Shown here in pieces: positions 1 through 8,429 of a stretch of DNA of 12,378 bases. How positions within the stretch are numbered: the stretch's first letter is position 1; each line of letters opens with the position of its first letter. Under the pieces are notes generated by a model, which saw only the letters and a list, made by a program, of their open reading frames with translations, was not told where the DNA came from and made no database searches. Made by a program: the position numbers and the translations under genes. This stretch comes from JBIICS01 sp044238735 (lineage in GTDB: Bacteria > Bacteroidota > Bacteroidia > UBA4408), in assembly GCA_044238735.1 (NCBI GenBank), contig JBIICS010000084.1, positions 1-12,378 on the forward strand, written 5' to 3'.

Positions 1-1875
1 TCATTCTGTTTGGCTACCAAAGATCCTCAAGGAAACGCCTTAACTGAACCTGGAATTCACCGTGTTGCGGCAAGCACTATCTCTGGTTTAACATGGAGTA
101 ATAATGGCCTATCAACATCTGTCATTGATCAAACAGTAAAGCCCAACACTATTTGGGATGTTACCAAATACTTTAACATTTGGGTGGTGCCTATTCAGGG
201 TGGTATCTTAGGTTACGCTACTTTTCCTGCCGGTTCAGGTTTAACAGGTCTATCTGGTTTCGGAACTACAACAACCGATGGGGTTGTAATTGGTACTACT
301 TTCTTTGGAAGTGGATCTGGGACTTCTGCTCCTTTTAACAAGGGTAGAACAGCTACTCACGAAGTAGGGCACTGGTTAGGTTTACGCCATATTTCTGGTG
401 ATGCCTCTTGTGGTAATGATTTCTGCAATGATACCCCTCCTCAAAAGGGTGGTAATAGCGGAGGCCAAGGTGGTTTAAATTATGGTTGCCCAACTCATCC
501 TTTCCAATCTGGTCAATGTACAGGAAATACTACCGGAGAGATGTTTATGAACTACATGGATTATGTGGATGATGGATGTATGGTAATGTTCTCGGCCAAT
601 CAAAAAACGCGTATGGTTCAAACGATGACTAATGGAACTTATCGTAAAACACTAACAGCATCGGCTACTAATCTTTGTGCTGGCGTAACTCCAGTCGCTC
701 CAACTGCAGATTTTAGCGCTTCTCCATTACAAATTTCTACAGGAGGTACAGTAACATTTTCTGATTTAACCGCGGGAGCTCCAACCTCATGGACATGGTC
801 TGTTTCTCCTTCTGCAGGTGTTGCTATTTCTAACGCTAACGCTCAAAATCCTACCGCTACGTTTGCTAATGTTGGTTCTTATTCTGTTACATTAACAGCT
901 GCAAATGCTCAGGGAAATAATACCAAAACAAAATCTGCATATATAAGTGTTATTAACGCTTCAAGTGCCCCTTGCGATACCATTTCAAATATAAATGATC
1001 AAGATACTTTGTTCGCTTTTGCTATATCTGGTGGAACTAATACCGGATATGTAGCAGGTAACAACACTTATGGTGATGTTGCAAAAGCAGAATTTTTTAG
1101 CGCAGCTTCATTAACGGGCAGAAAAGTTACCGGTGCTTTAATTTTATTCTATCGTAATGGTGCCAATGGTACTAAAAACGGAACTGGTACTGGAAAGGTA
1201 GTTGTACAATACCGACCAAAATCCGCTACTGCAGCTTCTCCAAGTGCAACTATTTCTGCCACTAAAGATGTAACTTTAGCTAGTATTTTAGCAGTAACCC
1301 CTATTAATCAGATTCCTTTTTGCGGTAATCAAGGTATTCCATATAACTCACCACTTGCTTATCCGGTAAGCGTTGATTTTACTAACGCTGTTGATATTAC
1401 CAGCGATTTCTTCATTAATGTCGTTTTACCAACTGCTACTGGTGATACAGCGGTAATTATGCACAATATTTCCTCAACTTCTGGAAATAATACTGCTTGG
1501 GAATTATGGAGTGATAATACTTGGTATCCATTTAGTGATCCTAACTCATGGGGAGGCCCATACTCAATGGCTATCTTGCCTAAAACTTGTCCTTTAAACA
1601 CCGGTTTTAATTCAAGCAGCTCCGTTGCTTCTAAAAATGTAACTTTATTCCCTAACCCAAATAGTGGTGTTTTTAAAGTGATTACTTCATTTGCAAATAC
1701 GCAGCAAACTAAAGTAACTGTTACTGATTTAGTAGGTAGAGTTATTGAAACTAAAACTGAAAATGGTAATTTATATATGGATCTTGATTTAACTAAACAA
1801 GCTGGAGGAATTTATTTTGTTACGGTTGAAAATGGATCTGAAAAAGTTACCGAACGAGTAAATATTGTAAAGTAA
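1..1875 (+). CDS. M43 (pappalysin-like) secreted zinc metalloprotease with PKD domain and T9SS type A sorting domain, 5'-truncated
   Basis: Extracellular zinc protease, probably exported by Sec and then the type IX secretion system. The frame is open from base 1, and the first codons (S-F-C-L-A-T-K-D-P-Q-G-N) match the internal start of M43 catalytic domains, so the signal peptide and propeptide lie outside the window and the TTG at 10 is not the start. Counting codon 1 at base 1, the zinc site HEVGHWLGLRH (HExxHxxGxxH) is at 120-130 (bases 358-390). The Met-turn MNYMDY is at bases 547-564. Between them are the Cys-rich loops and the NDTPPQ stretch usual in the family. A PKD domain follows at about 233-317, then an unassigned beta-rich module (about 320-530). 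A type A sorting domain fills about 547-624, beginning LFPNPNSG and ending in a Lys-terminated beta strand. The active site is intact, so the protease is probably functional. Substrate unknown. A strong terminator follows. Confidence 0.93.
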   Translation, partial: SFCLATKDPQGNALTEPGIHRVAASTISGLTWSNNGLSTSVIDQTVKPNTIWDVTKYFNIWVVPIQGGILGYATFPAGSGLTGLSGFGTTTTDGVVIGTTFFGSGSGTSAPFNKGRTATHEVGHWLGLRHISGDASCGNDFCNDTPPQKGGNSGGQGGLNYGCPTHPFQSGQCTGNTTGEMFMNYMDYVDDGCMVMFSANQKTRMVQTMTNGTYRKTLTASATNLCAGVTPVAPTADFSASPLQISTGGTVTFSDLTAGAPTSWTWSVSPSAGVAISNANAQNPTATFANVGSYSVTLTAANAQGNNTKTKSAYISVINASSAPCDTISNINDQDTLFAFAISGGTNTGYVAGNNTYGDVAKAEFFSAASLTGRKVTGALILFYRNGANGTKNGTGTGKVVVQYRPKSATAASPSATISATKDVTLASILAVTPINQIPFCGNQGIPYNSPLAYPVSVDFTNAVDITSDFFINVVLPTATGDTAVIMHNISSTSGNNTAWELWSDNTWYPFSDPNSWGGPYSMAILPKTCPLNTGFNSSSSVASKNVTLFPNPNSGVFKVITSFANTQQTKVTVTDLVGRVIETKTENGNLYMDLDLTKQAGGIYFVTVENGSEKVTERVNIVK

Positions 1876-1899
1876 TTTTTAGGTTAGTTTTTATTTATT

Positions 1900-1925
1900 A
1901 AAGCCGGCGCAAGCCGGCTTTTTTT
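1900..1925 (+). terminator. Rho-independent terminator of the M43 protease gene
   Basis: A perfect 9-bp GC-rich stem, AAAGCCGGC (1900-1908) pairing with GCCGGCTTT (1913-1921), closes a GCAA tetraloop of the GNRA type. It runs into seven Ts (1919-1925). It lies 24 bases after the protease stop codon and ends that transcript before the glucosaminidase gene, which therefore needs its own promoter. Confidence 0.92.
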
Positions 1926-1996
1926 ATGGAGCTATTTTAACAAGTGATTGTGAAAAAACGATTTAATTTTAAGTAAAAACAATGACTAATGGGGTA

Positions 1997-2004
1997 TAAA
2001 TTTG
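1997..2004 (+). promoter_or_regulatory. Probable Bacteroidota -7 promoter element for the glucosaminidase gene
   Basis: TAAATTTG matches the Bacteroidota sigma-ABfr -7 consensus TAnnTTTG at every fixed position. Transcription would start near 2011, giving a leader of about 24 nt before the ATG at 2035. No good TTG or TTTG -33 element lies at the usual spacing; the best upstream sequence is a plain T run at 1967-1970, so this half is weak. The element sits between the upstream terminator and the gene, where a promoter is needed. Confidence 0.5.
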
Positions 2005-2034
2005 AGTTCAATGCGTATTCTGCTCTTCAATACT

Positions 2035-2988
2035 ATGTTTGAAAAAATAAAAAAAAATCTTTTTGGTTTTTTTTTACTGATGATATTGTTATTGTTTTAT
2101 TCTGCAAAAATTTTTGCTCAGCCTAGTTTTCATTTCAATTCCCGAAATAGTTATATAGAGTTATACCGCGATGAGGCTATAAAACAAATGATTGTTCACG
2201 GCATTCCGGCAAGCATTACCCTCGCTCAGGGTATTCTCGAAAGTAACGATGGTAATAGCCCGCTTGCCAAATTTGCAAATAATCATTTTGGTATAAAATG
2301 CCATGCCGATTGGGATGGAAGTACCTATATCTATGATGATGATCTTAAAGGCGAATGCTTTCGAAGATATAATGATGTCTTGGAGTCTTATGAGGATCAT
2401 AGTGTTTTTATAAAATCAAGAAGATGGTATTCCGAACTATTTAGTTTACCCAAAAACAACTATAAAGCTTGGGCTTACGGTTTAAAAAAAGCAGGTTATG
2501 CTACAGAACCGCGTTATGCTGAAAAGCTGATTGATATTATTGAAAAAAATGAACTTTTTAAATACGATAAATTGGATTGCATGCCCGGGCTTAAACCTGT
2601 TATAACTCCATACCTTACCCAAAACATTTATTATACTCCTAATCAACGTACCATCATCTTTAATAACGGATTAAAATGTATTGAGTTAGTTGATGATGAG
2701 AACTTCGAGTGGATTGCTCAAGACTTAAAAATACCTATTCATAAACTTTTAAAGTATAATGATTACTTAAAAGATACTATTTTAAGTAAAGGAGTATTGG
2801 TTTATTTGGAACCCAAAAAACATTATAACAACGAAGAGTTTTATTTTGCTAAGGATGGAGATACCATGCATTCTATTGCTCAAAAGTATGGAATTAAATT
2901 AGATAAGCTTTGTTACCTAAATGATATGGCAATCTTACAAACACCTAATCCGGGTCAACGTATATATTTGGCGTACAAAAAGAATTAG
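2035..2988 (+). CDS. Secreted glucosaminidase (GH73-like peptidoglycan hydrolase) with two LysM modules
   Basis: Predicted N-acetylglucosaminidase cutting the glycan strands of peptidoglycan in the periplasm, for wall turnover or daughter-cell separation. With the start at ATG 2035 the product is 317 aa and begins with a good signal peptide: K-rich n-region, hydrophobic core at about 9-22, and a signal peptidase-like end at about KIFA/Q. In-frame TTG 2002 and ATG 2011 lie within or at the start of the proposed promoter and add residues before the signal, so 2035 is preferred. The catalytic domain is at about 38-178. E69 in LAQGILESNDG fits the catalytic glutamate, followed by the conserved NNHFGIKC and the late WAYGLKKAGYAT segment. 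A degenerate LysM spans about 215-262 and a clearer one about 268-315 (DGDTMHSIAQKYGI and GQRIYL). The gene stands alone, with a terminator before and 256 non-coding bases after. The overall call is firm; the exact bond cut is inferred. Confidence 0.88.
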   Translation: MFEKIKKNLFGFFLLMILLLFYSAKIFAQPSFHFNSRNSYIELYRDEAIKQMIVHGIPASITLAQGILESNDGNSPLAKFANNHFGIKCHADWDGSTYIYDDDLKGECFRRYNDVLESYEDHSVFIKSRRWYSELFSLPKNNYKAWAYGLKKAGYATEPRYAEKLIDIIEKNELFKYDKLDCMPGLKPVITPYLTQNIYYTPNQRTIIFNNGLKCIELVDDENFEWIAQDLKIPIHKLLKYNDYLKDTILSKGVLVYLEPKKHYNNEEFYFAKDGDTMHSIAQKYGIKLDKLCYLNDMAILQTPNPGQRIYLAYKKN

Positions 2989-3207
2989 TTTAATGGAAGT
3001 CTTCTGGCTTAAAATGAAAGATACTAGTCAAATTATATCCCACAAAAACGTAGTTGTTTAATCGTAATTTTTCTGCTTATATTTTCTGGTTTCAGGAGCT
3101 TAAATATGATTATCTGAATTTTTAATTGATGAATAGTTTCGAGTTTAAGTTCTTACATTCAATCTTAATTCTAAACATATATAGTTTTTTATTGTTATAT
3201 TTATTAA

Positions 3208-3219
3208 ATGTTTAAACAT
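3208..3219. promoter_or_regulatory. Perfect 12-bp palindrome upstream of the pirin gene (possible operator)
   Basis: ATGTTTAAACAT is a perfect 12-base inverted repeat, 25 bases before the pirin ATG. Its position is compatible with a dimeric regulator site near the promoter, but AT-rich palindromes arise easily by chance in DNA of this composition. The surrounding 2989-3244 gap shows no full TAnnTTTG match. The nearest are TAGTTTCG (3134-3141) and TATATTTA (3196-3203), each one base off. Confidence 0.25.
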
Positions 3220-3244
3220 CTAATTTAATGCTCAATTTTATATT

Positions 3245-4393
3245 ATGATGGAAGAAGACTTTAAACGCCGAAACTTTTTAACGCGCATTACCTTATTGGG
3301 TGGTGCTTTGGTATCTGTTCCCTTCCATAATATGGCTAAATCAATTAAACAATCTCTAAGCAGTATGAGTGAAAAAACAAATCCGATTTTAAATATTAAA
3401 CCATTAGGATTTCAATGGGAAACGCAAGATCCTTTTCTTTTTTGTGTGCATCATGAAGATTATTTTCCAAAAGGAAATGAAAACATGGCGCCTGATAAAT
3501 CTTTTCTTCAGGGTCGTCATCTGGGGGATGATTTTATTATCAAAGATGGTTTTAGAATGTATCATGGAAAAACTGTACCCGGATTTCCAGGTCATCCTCA
3601 TCGTGGTTTTGAAACTATAACGGTGGTTAGAAAAGGATTGGTGGATCATGCTGATTCTCTTGGAGCTGCCGGCAGGTATGGTGATGGCGATGTACAATGG
3701 ATGACTGCTGGTAAAGGGGTACAGCACTCCGAAATGTTTCCATTAATTTATCAAAATAAGGAAAATACAATGGAGTTGTTTCAAATTTGGTTAAACCTGC
3801 CTAAAAAAGATAAAATGGTTGATCCTCATTTTAAAATGCTTTGGCGCGAATCAATTCCTAATTATAAGTACACCGACGGTAATGCGAAAAACGTTAATGT
3901 TGAAGTAATAACGGGTGAACTGTTGGGCTTAAATCCGCCTGCTCCACCTCCCAACTCCTGGGCCGCTAATCCTTCTAATGAAGTGGCTGTTTGGAATATT
4001 AAAATGGAACAAGGCAGTAAATGGATCTTGCCAAAAGCAACTAAAGGCATAAACCGAACGCTTTATTTCTATGAAGGGGATGATCTAATTCTCTCTGGAA
4101 ATAAAATTGATAAATATCACGCTGTTCAACTAAAAGCAGAATTTGATGTTGAATTAATTGCATCTACCGAAACATCTATTTTAATTTTACAGGGTAAACC
4201 TATTGATGAACCCGTTATGCAATATGGCCCATTTGTTATGAATACAAAGGCGGAAATTAATCAGGCCTTTGAGGATTATCATCAAACTCAATTTGGTGGA
4301 TGGCCTTGGCCTCGTTACGACCAAGTGCATGATAGGTCAAAAACACGTTTTGCTAAACATGCCGATGGTAAATTAGAAATTAAAGAAGTATAA
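3245..4393 (+). CDS. Pirin-family cupin protein with twin-arginine (Tat) signal
   Basis: Bicupin of the pirin family, an Fe(II)-binding group that includes quercetinase-like enzymes and transcription cofactors; the activity of this member is unknown. The metal ligands of the N-terminal cupin are all present: H117 and H119 in GHPHRGFE, then H161 and E163 in HSE. The conserved GxxGxxGDxxWMTAGKG-type segment lies at about 140-158. The C-terminal cupin covers about 215-330. At 382 aa it is longer than typical pirins of about 230-300 aa. The extra N-terminus carries KRRNFLTRI (residues 7-15), close to the Tat consensus, followed by a short hydrophobic stretch to about 27. This suggests a folded, metal-loaded protein is exported to the periplasm. 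Two adjacent ATGs (3245, 3248) are possible starts; either keeps the Tat motif. The family is certain, export is likely, and the substrate is unknown. Confidence 0.9.
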   Translation: MMEEDFKRRNFLTRITLLGGALVSVPFHNMAKSIKQSLSSMSEKTNPILNIKPLGFQWETQDPFLFCVHHEDYFPKGNENMAPDKSFLQGRHLGDDFIIKDGFRMYHGKTVPGFPGHPHRGFETITVVRKGLVDHADSLGAAGRYGDGDVQWMTAGKGVQHSEMFPLIYQNKENTMELFQIWLNLPKKDKMVDPHFKMLWRESIPNYKYTDGNAKNVNVEVITGELLGLNPPAPPPNSWAANPSNEVAVWNIKMEQGSKWILPKATKGINRTLYFYEGDDLILSGNKIDKYHAVQLKAEFDVELIASTETSILILQGKPIDEPVMQYGPFVMNTKAEINQAFEDYHQTQFGGWPWPRYDQVHDRSKTRFAKHADGKLEIKEV

Positions 4394-4423
4394 AAAAAGG
4401 CTGGTAAATAACCCAGCCTTTTT
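4394..4423. terminator. Bidirectional terminator between the convergent pirin and adhesin genes
   Basis: The stem AAAAAGGCTGG (4394-4404) pairs with CCAGCCTTTTT (4413-4423) around an 8-nt loop, giving 11 bp with a GC-rich core. Read rightward it ends in five Ts. Read leftward the A run at 4392-4398 becomes seven Us. It sits in the 32-bp gap between the two stop codons, so one hairpin can end both transcripts. Confidence 0.9.
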
Positions 4424-4425
4424 AA

Positions 4426-7400
4426 TTAATTTGAATCTGCAATCGTTATATTGCCTGTTCGTTCTCCACTGTTGCCATCTTTATCGGTATATTTTACAAT
4501 ATAATAATAAACCCCATCCGAATTTTTAGATCCATCCCAAATTCCACTCTTATCATTAAATTCAAATACTTTTAAACCCCAGCGGTTGTAAATTACACAA
4601 ACAAAATCACGGATTCCTTTGGCTTTAATCATCTTAAACGAGTCGTTTTTGGAGTCACCGTTCGGTGTAAAAATGTTAGGGATCTCTAATGCAAATATTT
4701 CATTAACCGTAATTTTTAAGGTGGCGGTGTCAGAACATCCGCGGCTGTTAGAGGCTTGTAAAAGAACAGTGTATGTACCGTCGTTGTTGTAAATATAGGT
4801 AGGATTTACCGATGTACTTGTTCCTATTGTGTCGCCAAAGTTCCACGAATAGCTGTTGGCTCCAACCGATGTATTATTAAAAGTAATAGTCTGACCAACA
4901 TCAACCGGATTTGGATTTGCAGTAAATGAAGCCAAAACACTTTCAGTTATAATTATTATTGAATCACGATTACTGCAGCCTGTTGATGTATTTGTTACTG
5001 TTACATAATAAACATTGGGGTTAGTTCCGGTAAACGCATTTGTTATTTGTTGTCCGGGTGATACTATCGTATTTACTGATGTCCAGGTGTAAGTGTGTGA
5101 ACCGGAACCAGTATTTGCTGCTAAGGTTACTTCATTGCCAAAGCAAACAGTATCCTTGTTGCTTACTGCATTAACTGTAGGATTAGCATTTACAACTACG
5201 GGAATAATTATTTGTGAACTGCATCCACCGGGGTTTGCTATTAATGTATAATTTGTATTTAAAGTAGGATTTACAGTTGCAGAGGCTCCGCTTGTGTTGG
5301 TAATGCTTGGGTTGCTTACCCATGAGTAAGTTATGTTTGAAGGCAAACTTGATAGGTTGCCGGGTGCAATGTTAAGAGAATTTCCGTTAGGGCATTTTTG
5401 CGCTTGTGGAGGTTGAGTCATCGATACAGGACTTGTCACACTTATGGTTGCATAACCAACTCCTGTACAACCTGCTCCATTTGGTTTTGTTGAAGCGGTA
5501 ACCGTATAGGTTGTGTTGGTGGTTGGATTAGCTGTAACATCCGGTCCGGTTGTGGTACTTCCTAAGCCTGTTGTTGGTGTCCAAGTGTAATATACGGTTC
5601 CTCCGGTTGCAGTTAAGCTAACTCCGGTGGAAGAACCTTGACAAACACTGCTGCTGGATGGGCTTACCGTAATCGTTAAATTGGCGGCAATATTAATAAG
5701 TGTGTACGCAGTATCTCTACATGTATTTCCATTTGTTCCTACAACAGTATACAAAGTTTGTACGGTGGGATTTACACTTATTGAACTTCCATTTCCGGCA
5801 CTTGCAGCGTTGCTTGTCCATGAATAGCTGGTAGCTCCACTGGCATTAATAATAATTCCTTCGCCTGGGCAGGTGGTTAATGTATCGTTATCTACTTGTA
5901 CATCCGGCGTACGAATAACGTTTACCAGGGTTGTGTTTTTGCCACTACATGCTCCACCATTACTACCCGTTACGGTATATATGGTGGAAGTTAGAGGATT
6001 TGCAATAACAGTTGAACCTGTAGTAGTGTTTAAACCTGCTGAAGGGCTCCAGGTATATGTATTGGCTCCGCTTGCTGTTAAAGTAGAAGATCCTCCTGAA
6101 CAAAATACAGGATTTGAATTAGTTAAAGATATGCTCGGACTAGGATTTACCGTTACTACAACATTGTCGGTACTTGATCCGCCTCCACATTTTGGCGCAG
6201 TAACAGTATACGTATAGGTGCCTGCAACTGGTTTTACATATATTGAATCGCCATTACCAACAGTAGTAGAATTTAAAGACCAAGTATATGAAGCCGCATT
6301 GCTTGCAGTTAATAATACACTATCTCCTTCACAAATCGTTTTATCATTACTTGCAATTACTGAAGTTGGAGCTGCCACAATAATATCGGCACATGCTTTA
6401 CCCTGGCATCCAGAAGTTGTACTGCTTCTGATGCAAATTTGAGTACTCTGATTTGGAGTAAATGTGGCCTCGGGGCCAGCAGGTACACCAGGAATGCTGA
6501 TTACATTCGGATTACAGTTAGTAATAAAAATTATGGTAATACAGTTTTCGGTAACTGCTCCTGTTTCATTTGGATCCCAATCATATATATACGGATTAGC
6601 TCCAAAAAATGGATTGGAGGGTGCTCCTGATCCTGTAAGTGTTACATTATCGCCCAAACAAATAGTGGAAGAGCTGGGTGATAATACCAATGCAGGACCT
6701 AAATCAACCGTAATATTTTCGGTAGCTGTTTGCGTTTGACAAGAAGAACCATAGGATATGGTGAGCGAATAGTTTCCCGAATTAGCTGGAGTTATATTGG
6801 GTATGGTAGGTGAAGCCAGATTTGAGCTAAATCCATTCGGACCTGTCCAGGTGTAAGTTGCACCGCTTGCACCTGCATTAGTGCCTAATACTAAAGTTGA
6901 TCCTTCGCAAACCGGATTCGGATAGGTAATATCCGGCGCAGGTAACGTATTGGTAATGGTTACAGTGGTGGTTGCAGTATCTCCAAAAGTTGCACACTGG
7001 CCAGGGCCAGCATATAGGGTATAACTGGTAGATACTGTAGGTGATACTGTTATGGTCTGCGTATTTCCTAAATTGGGAGTAGGAGGGTTTGATATCCATG
7101 AATAGCTTGTGGCAACATTGCTTGCTGTTAAAGTAACACTTCCACCCGGACAAATGACCGAAGGACTTGCTGATATATTTAAATTTGTAGCAACACCACC
7201 ACCACCGGCAATTGTATAATCACAAACGTTACCGGCATATCCGTCAACCATTATATAATATTTTTGTCCCGGAACCAAGGGGGTATTAGTCGTTATTGTA
7301 AATTGTCCGGATGCATTTCCTTGTGATACACAATTAGAAACAACCGTAAAATTATTACAATCGGCGGTCTGATATATTAATGCCTGAATTCCTGATCCTG

Positions 7401-8136
7401 GATCGTCGCAGTTAAATGAATTAAATACAATGGTGGCGGTATCATCAGAAGCAATAAACGATAACCATGAATTGTTTTCAACAGAACCACAAAATCCGGT
7501 AATATTGGTGTTATCTGGTGTGTAAATATCGGTAGATCCTTGATACCCCCCTAAGTTACAGATCACTGGAGCATTCGCACAATCATCTGCTGGAGGATCG
7601 TTTGGAGTCATCATGGGCTGAAAAATTTTCTGACCTATTAAATTAGCTTCATCAACTCTTAACCTAAATCCCTGAAATTGCTCTTTTTCGTTGCTTGTAA
7701 ATTTTATGAGTACTTTATTACTGTTCGAAACAATTAAATGTCCTTTTTTAACTGTACCACTTAGCTTAGCAATTACAGGAGCACTCTCGTTTTCACCATC
7801 AAAAACATATAGCACGTCTTTGTCTTTTTCGGTATAAAACCAATCAACTTTTATAACAATTTTTTTATTGCCTTCAATTAACATTGAACTGCTTTCGTTA
7901 GCTTCGTAACCAACTGTATATTGGTCTCCGTATTGAACAGGACTGCTACTCGCAATAAATAAACCTTTATTGTTTTTGATAGAATACACCGGTTCCTCGC
8001 CCATAAATCGGAAATGGGGTCTTTCCGAAATTGATTTTTTAATTGGTAATGATATTTCATTTCCGTTTTGAGAATAAGCATTGCCTATAAAGAAAAAAGC
8101 TAGAATGCAACTTGAAATAAATTTGTTAAGATTCAT
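4426..8136 (-). CDS. Large T9SS-secreted surface protein: CUB-like domain, about nine Ig-like modules, PKD, type B (CHU_C) sorting domain
   Basis: 1236-aa cell-surface or secreted protein, probably an adhesin or matrix component. Residues 1-22 are a signal peptide (MNLNKF, hydrophobic core, NAYS/Q). Residues about 65-163 resemble a CUB domain (DVLYVFDG, then LSG, then IKFTSN and GFRLRV). Residues about 183-310 form a Cys-containing beta module starting DDCANAPVIC, a type seen in other Bacteroidota exoproteins. From about 317 to 1068 there are about nine divergent Ig-like modules. Many show a VCxGxxVxLTA-type strand, a Y-x-W core and a TxYTV-type strand, and are about 75-110 aa long. A PKD domain (NPTYIYNNDGTYTV) occupies about 1069-1147. 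Residues 1148-1236 are the type B sorting domain with IPNIFTPNGDxxND, YNRWG and WDG motifs. The third Ig-like module carries an insertion with extra cysteines. No catalytic motif is visible and the ligand is unknown. It is transcribed alone and converges on the pirin gene. Confidence 0.92.
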   Translation of the reverse strand: MNLNKFISSCILAFFFIGNAYSQNGNEISLPIKKSISERPHFRFMGEEPVYSIKNNKGLFIASSSPVQYGDQYTVGYEANESSSMLIEGNKKIVIKVDWFYTEKDKDVLYVFDGENESAPVIAKLSGTVKKGHLIVSNSNKVLIKFTSNEKEQFQGFRLRVDEANLIGQKIFQPMMTPNDPPADDCANAPVICNLGGYQGSTDIYTPDNTNITGFCGSVENNSWLSFIASDDTATIVFNSFNCDDPGSGIQALIYQTADCNNFTVVSNCVSQGNASGQFTITTNTPLVPGQKYYIMVDGYAGNVCDYTIAGGGGVATNLNISASPSVICPGGSVTLTASNVATSYSWISNPPTPNLGNTQTITVSPTVSTSYTLYAGPGQCATFGDTATTTVTITNTLPAPDITYPNPVCEGSTLVLGTNAGASGATYTWTGPNGFSSNLASPTIPNITPANSGNYSLTISYGSSCQTQTATENITVDLGPALVLSPSSSTICLGDNVTLTGSGAPSNPFFGANPYIYDWDPNETGAVTENCITIIFITNCNPNVISIPGVPAGPEATFTPNQSTQICIRSSTTSGCQGKACADIIVAAPTSVIASNDKTICEGDSVLLTASNAASYTWSLNSTTVGNGDSIYVKPVAGTYTYTVTAPKCGGGSSTDNVVVTVNPSPSISLTNSNPVFCSGGSSTLTASGANTYTWSPSAGLNTTTGSTVIANPLTSTIYTVTGSNGGACSGKNTTLVNVIRTPDVQVDNDTLTTCPGEGIIINASGATSYSWTSNAASAGNGSSISVNPTVQTLYTVVGTNGNTCRDTAYTLINIAANLTITVSPSSSSVCQGSSTGVSLTATGGTVYYTWTPTTGLGSTTTGPDVTANPTTNTTYTVTASTKPNGAGCTGVGYATISVTSPVSMTQPPQAQKCPNGNSLNIAPGNLSSLPSNITYSWVSNPSITNTSGASATVNPTLNTNYTLIANPGGCSSQIIIPVVVNANPTVNAVSNKDTVCFGNEVTLAANTGSGSHTYTWTSVNTIVSPGQQITNAFTGTNPNVYYVTVTNTSTGCSNRDSIIIITESVLASFTANPNPVDVGQTITFNNTSVGANSYSWNFGDTIGTSTSVNPTYIYNNDGTYTVLLQASNSRGCSDTATLKITVNEIFALEIPNIFTPNGDSKNDSFKMIKAKGIRDFVCVIYNRWGLKVFEFNDKSGIWDGSKNSDGVYYYIVKYTDKDGNSGERTGNITIADSN

Positions 8137-8162
8137 AATTTATTTTGATGAATTAGGTTGAG

Positions 8163-8194
8163 CAAAATAATAAAAATTGTACTTGTTTAATCAA
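8163..8194 (-). promoter_or_regulatory. Possible promoter of the large surface-protein gene
   Basis: On the minus strand, TTATTTTG (8170-8163) differs from the Bacteroidota -7 consensus TAnnTTTG by one base. A TTG (8194-8192) lies 21 bases upstream, close to the usual -33 spacing. Predicted transcription start is near 8156, about 20 bases before the ATG at 8136. This is consistent with a short leader but rests on a weak match. Confidence 0.3.
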
Positions 8195-8196
8195 GT
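8181..8196. promoter_or_regulatory. 16-bp near-palindrome over the proposed -33 region (possible operator)
   Basis: ACTTGTTTAATCAAGT is symmetric at 14 of 16 positions (ACTTG-n-TTAA-n-CAAGT). It covers the proposed -33 element of the surface-protein promoter, where a bound repressor would block transcription. No regulator gene lies in the window, and chance is possible. Confidence 0.3.
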
Positions 8197-8429
8197 GCTG
8201 GCCCTAATTGAATGTAAGGGGTATGGTTTATTCAAAATAATAAAGCACATTTAGTTGGATTGTTATTTAGATATAAATAAATATTTTTTTTAAATCATTG
8301 ATAATCAACAGGTATGTTCGATCTGCGGCCACCTGTTTATCTTTATGGGCATCTGATAAAAGAAGTGTTTCTAATATATTATTCACATGCTAAACAAATC
8401 TTTTAATCTCTATCCGAAGGTCTAAAAAA

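Noticed and set aside
10..12. TTG as the start of the M43 protease
   Set aside because: The frame is open to base 1, and the residues on both sides of this codon are conserved catalytic-domain sequence, so the gene simply enters from outside the window.
2002..2034. Earlier starts (TTG 2002, ATG 2011) for the glucosaminidase
   Set aside because: They overlap or coincide with the probable promoter and its predicted transcription start, and they add residues before an otherwise normal signal peptide.
2989..3244. Possible small gene in the gap before the pirin gene
   Set aside because: Only very short frames occur, such as a 15-codon one from 3014, with no recognisable start context, signal or domain.
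5873..6739. Several plus-strand open frames of about 63-114 codons opposite the large surface-protein gene
   Set aside because: They lie antisense to a gene with clear, continuous domain homology. Their translations show no domain, and their openness follows from the repetitive Thr/Ser/Val-rich codons of the real gene.
5000..7200. DNA-level tandem repeats or phase-variable tracts within the Ig-like region
   Set aside because: The modules are alike in protein pattern, but their nucleotide sequences have diverged and I saw no identical tandem units or long homopolymer tracts.
8307..8337. Inverted repeat AACAGGT / ACCTGTT as a terminator or riboswitch
   Set aside because: It has a 17-nt loop, no T tract and no recognisable aptamer pattern. 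It is recorded only as part of the intergenic description.
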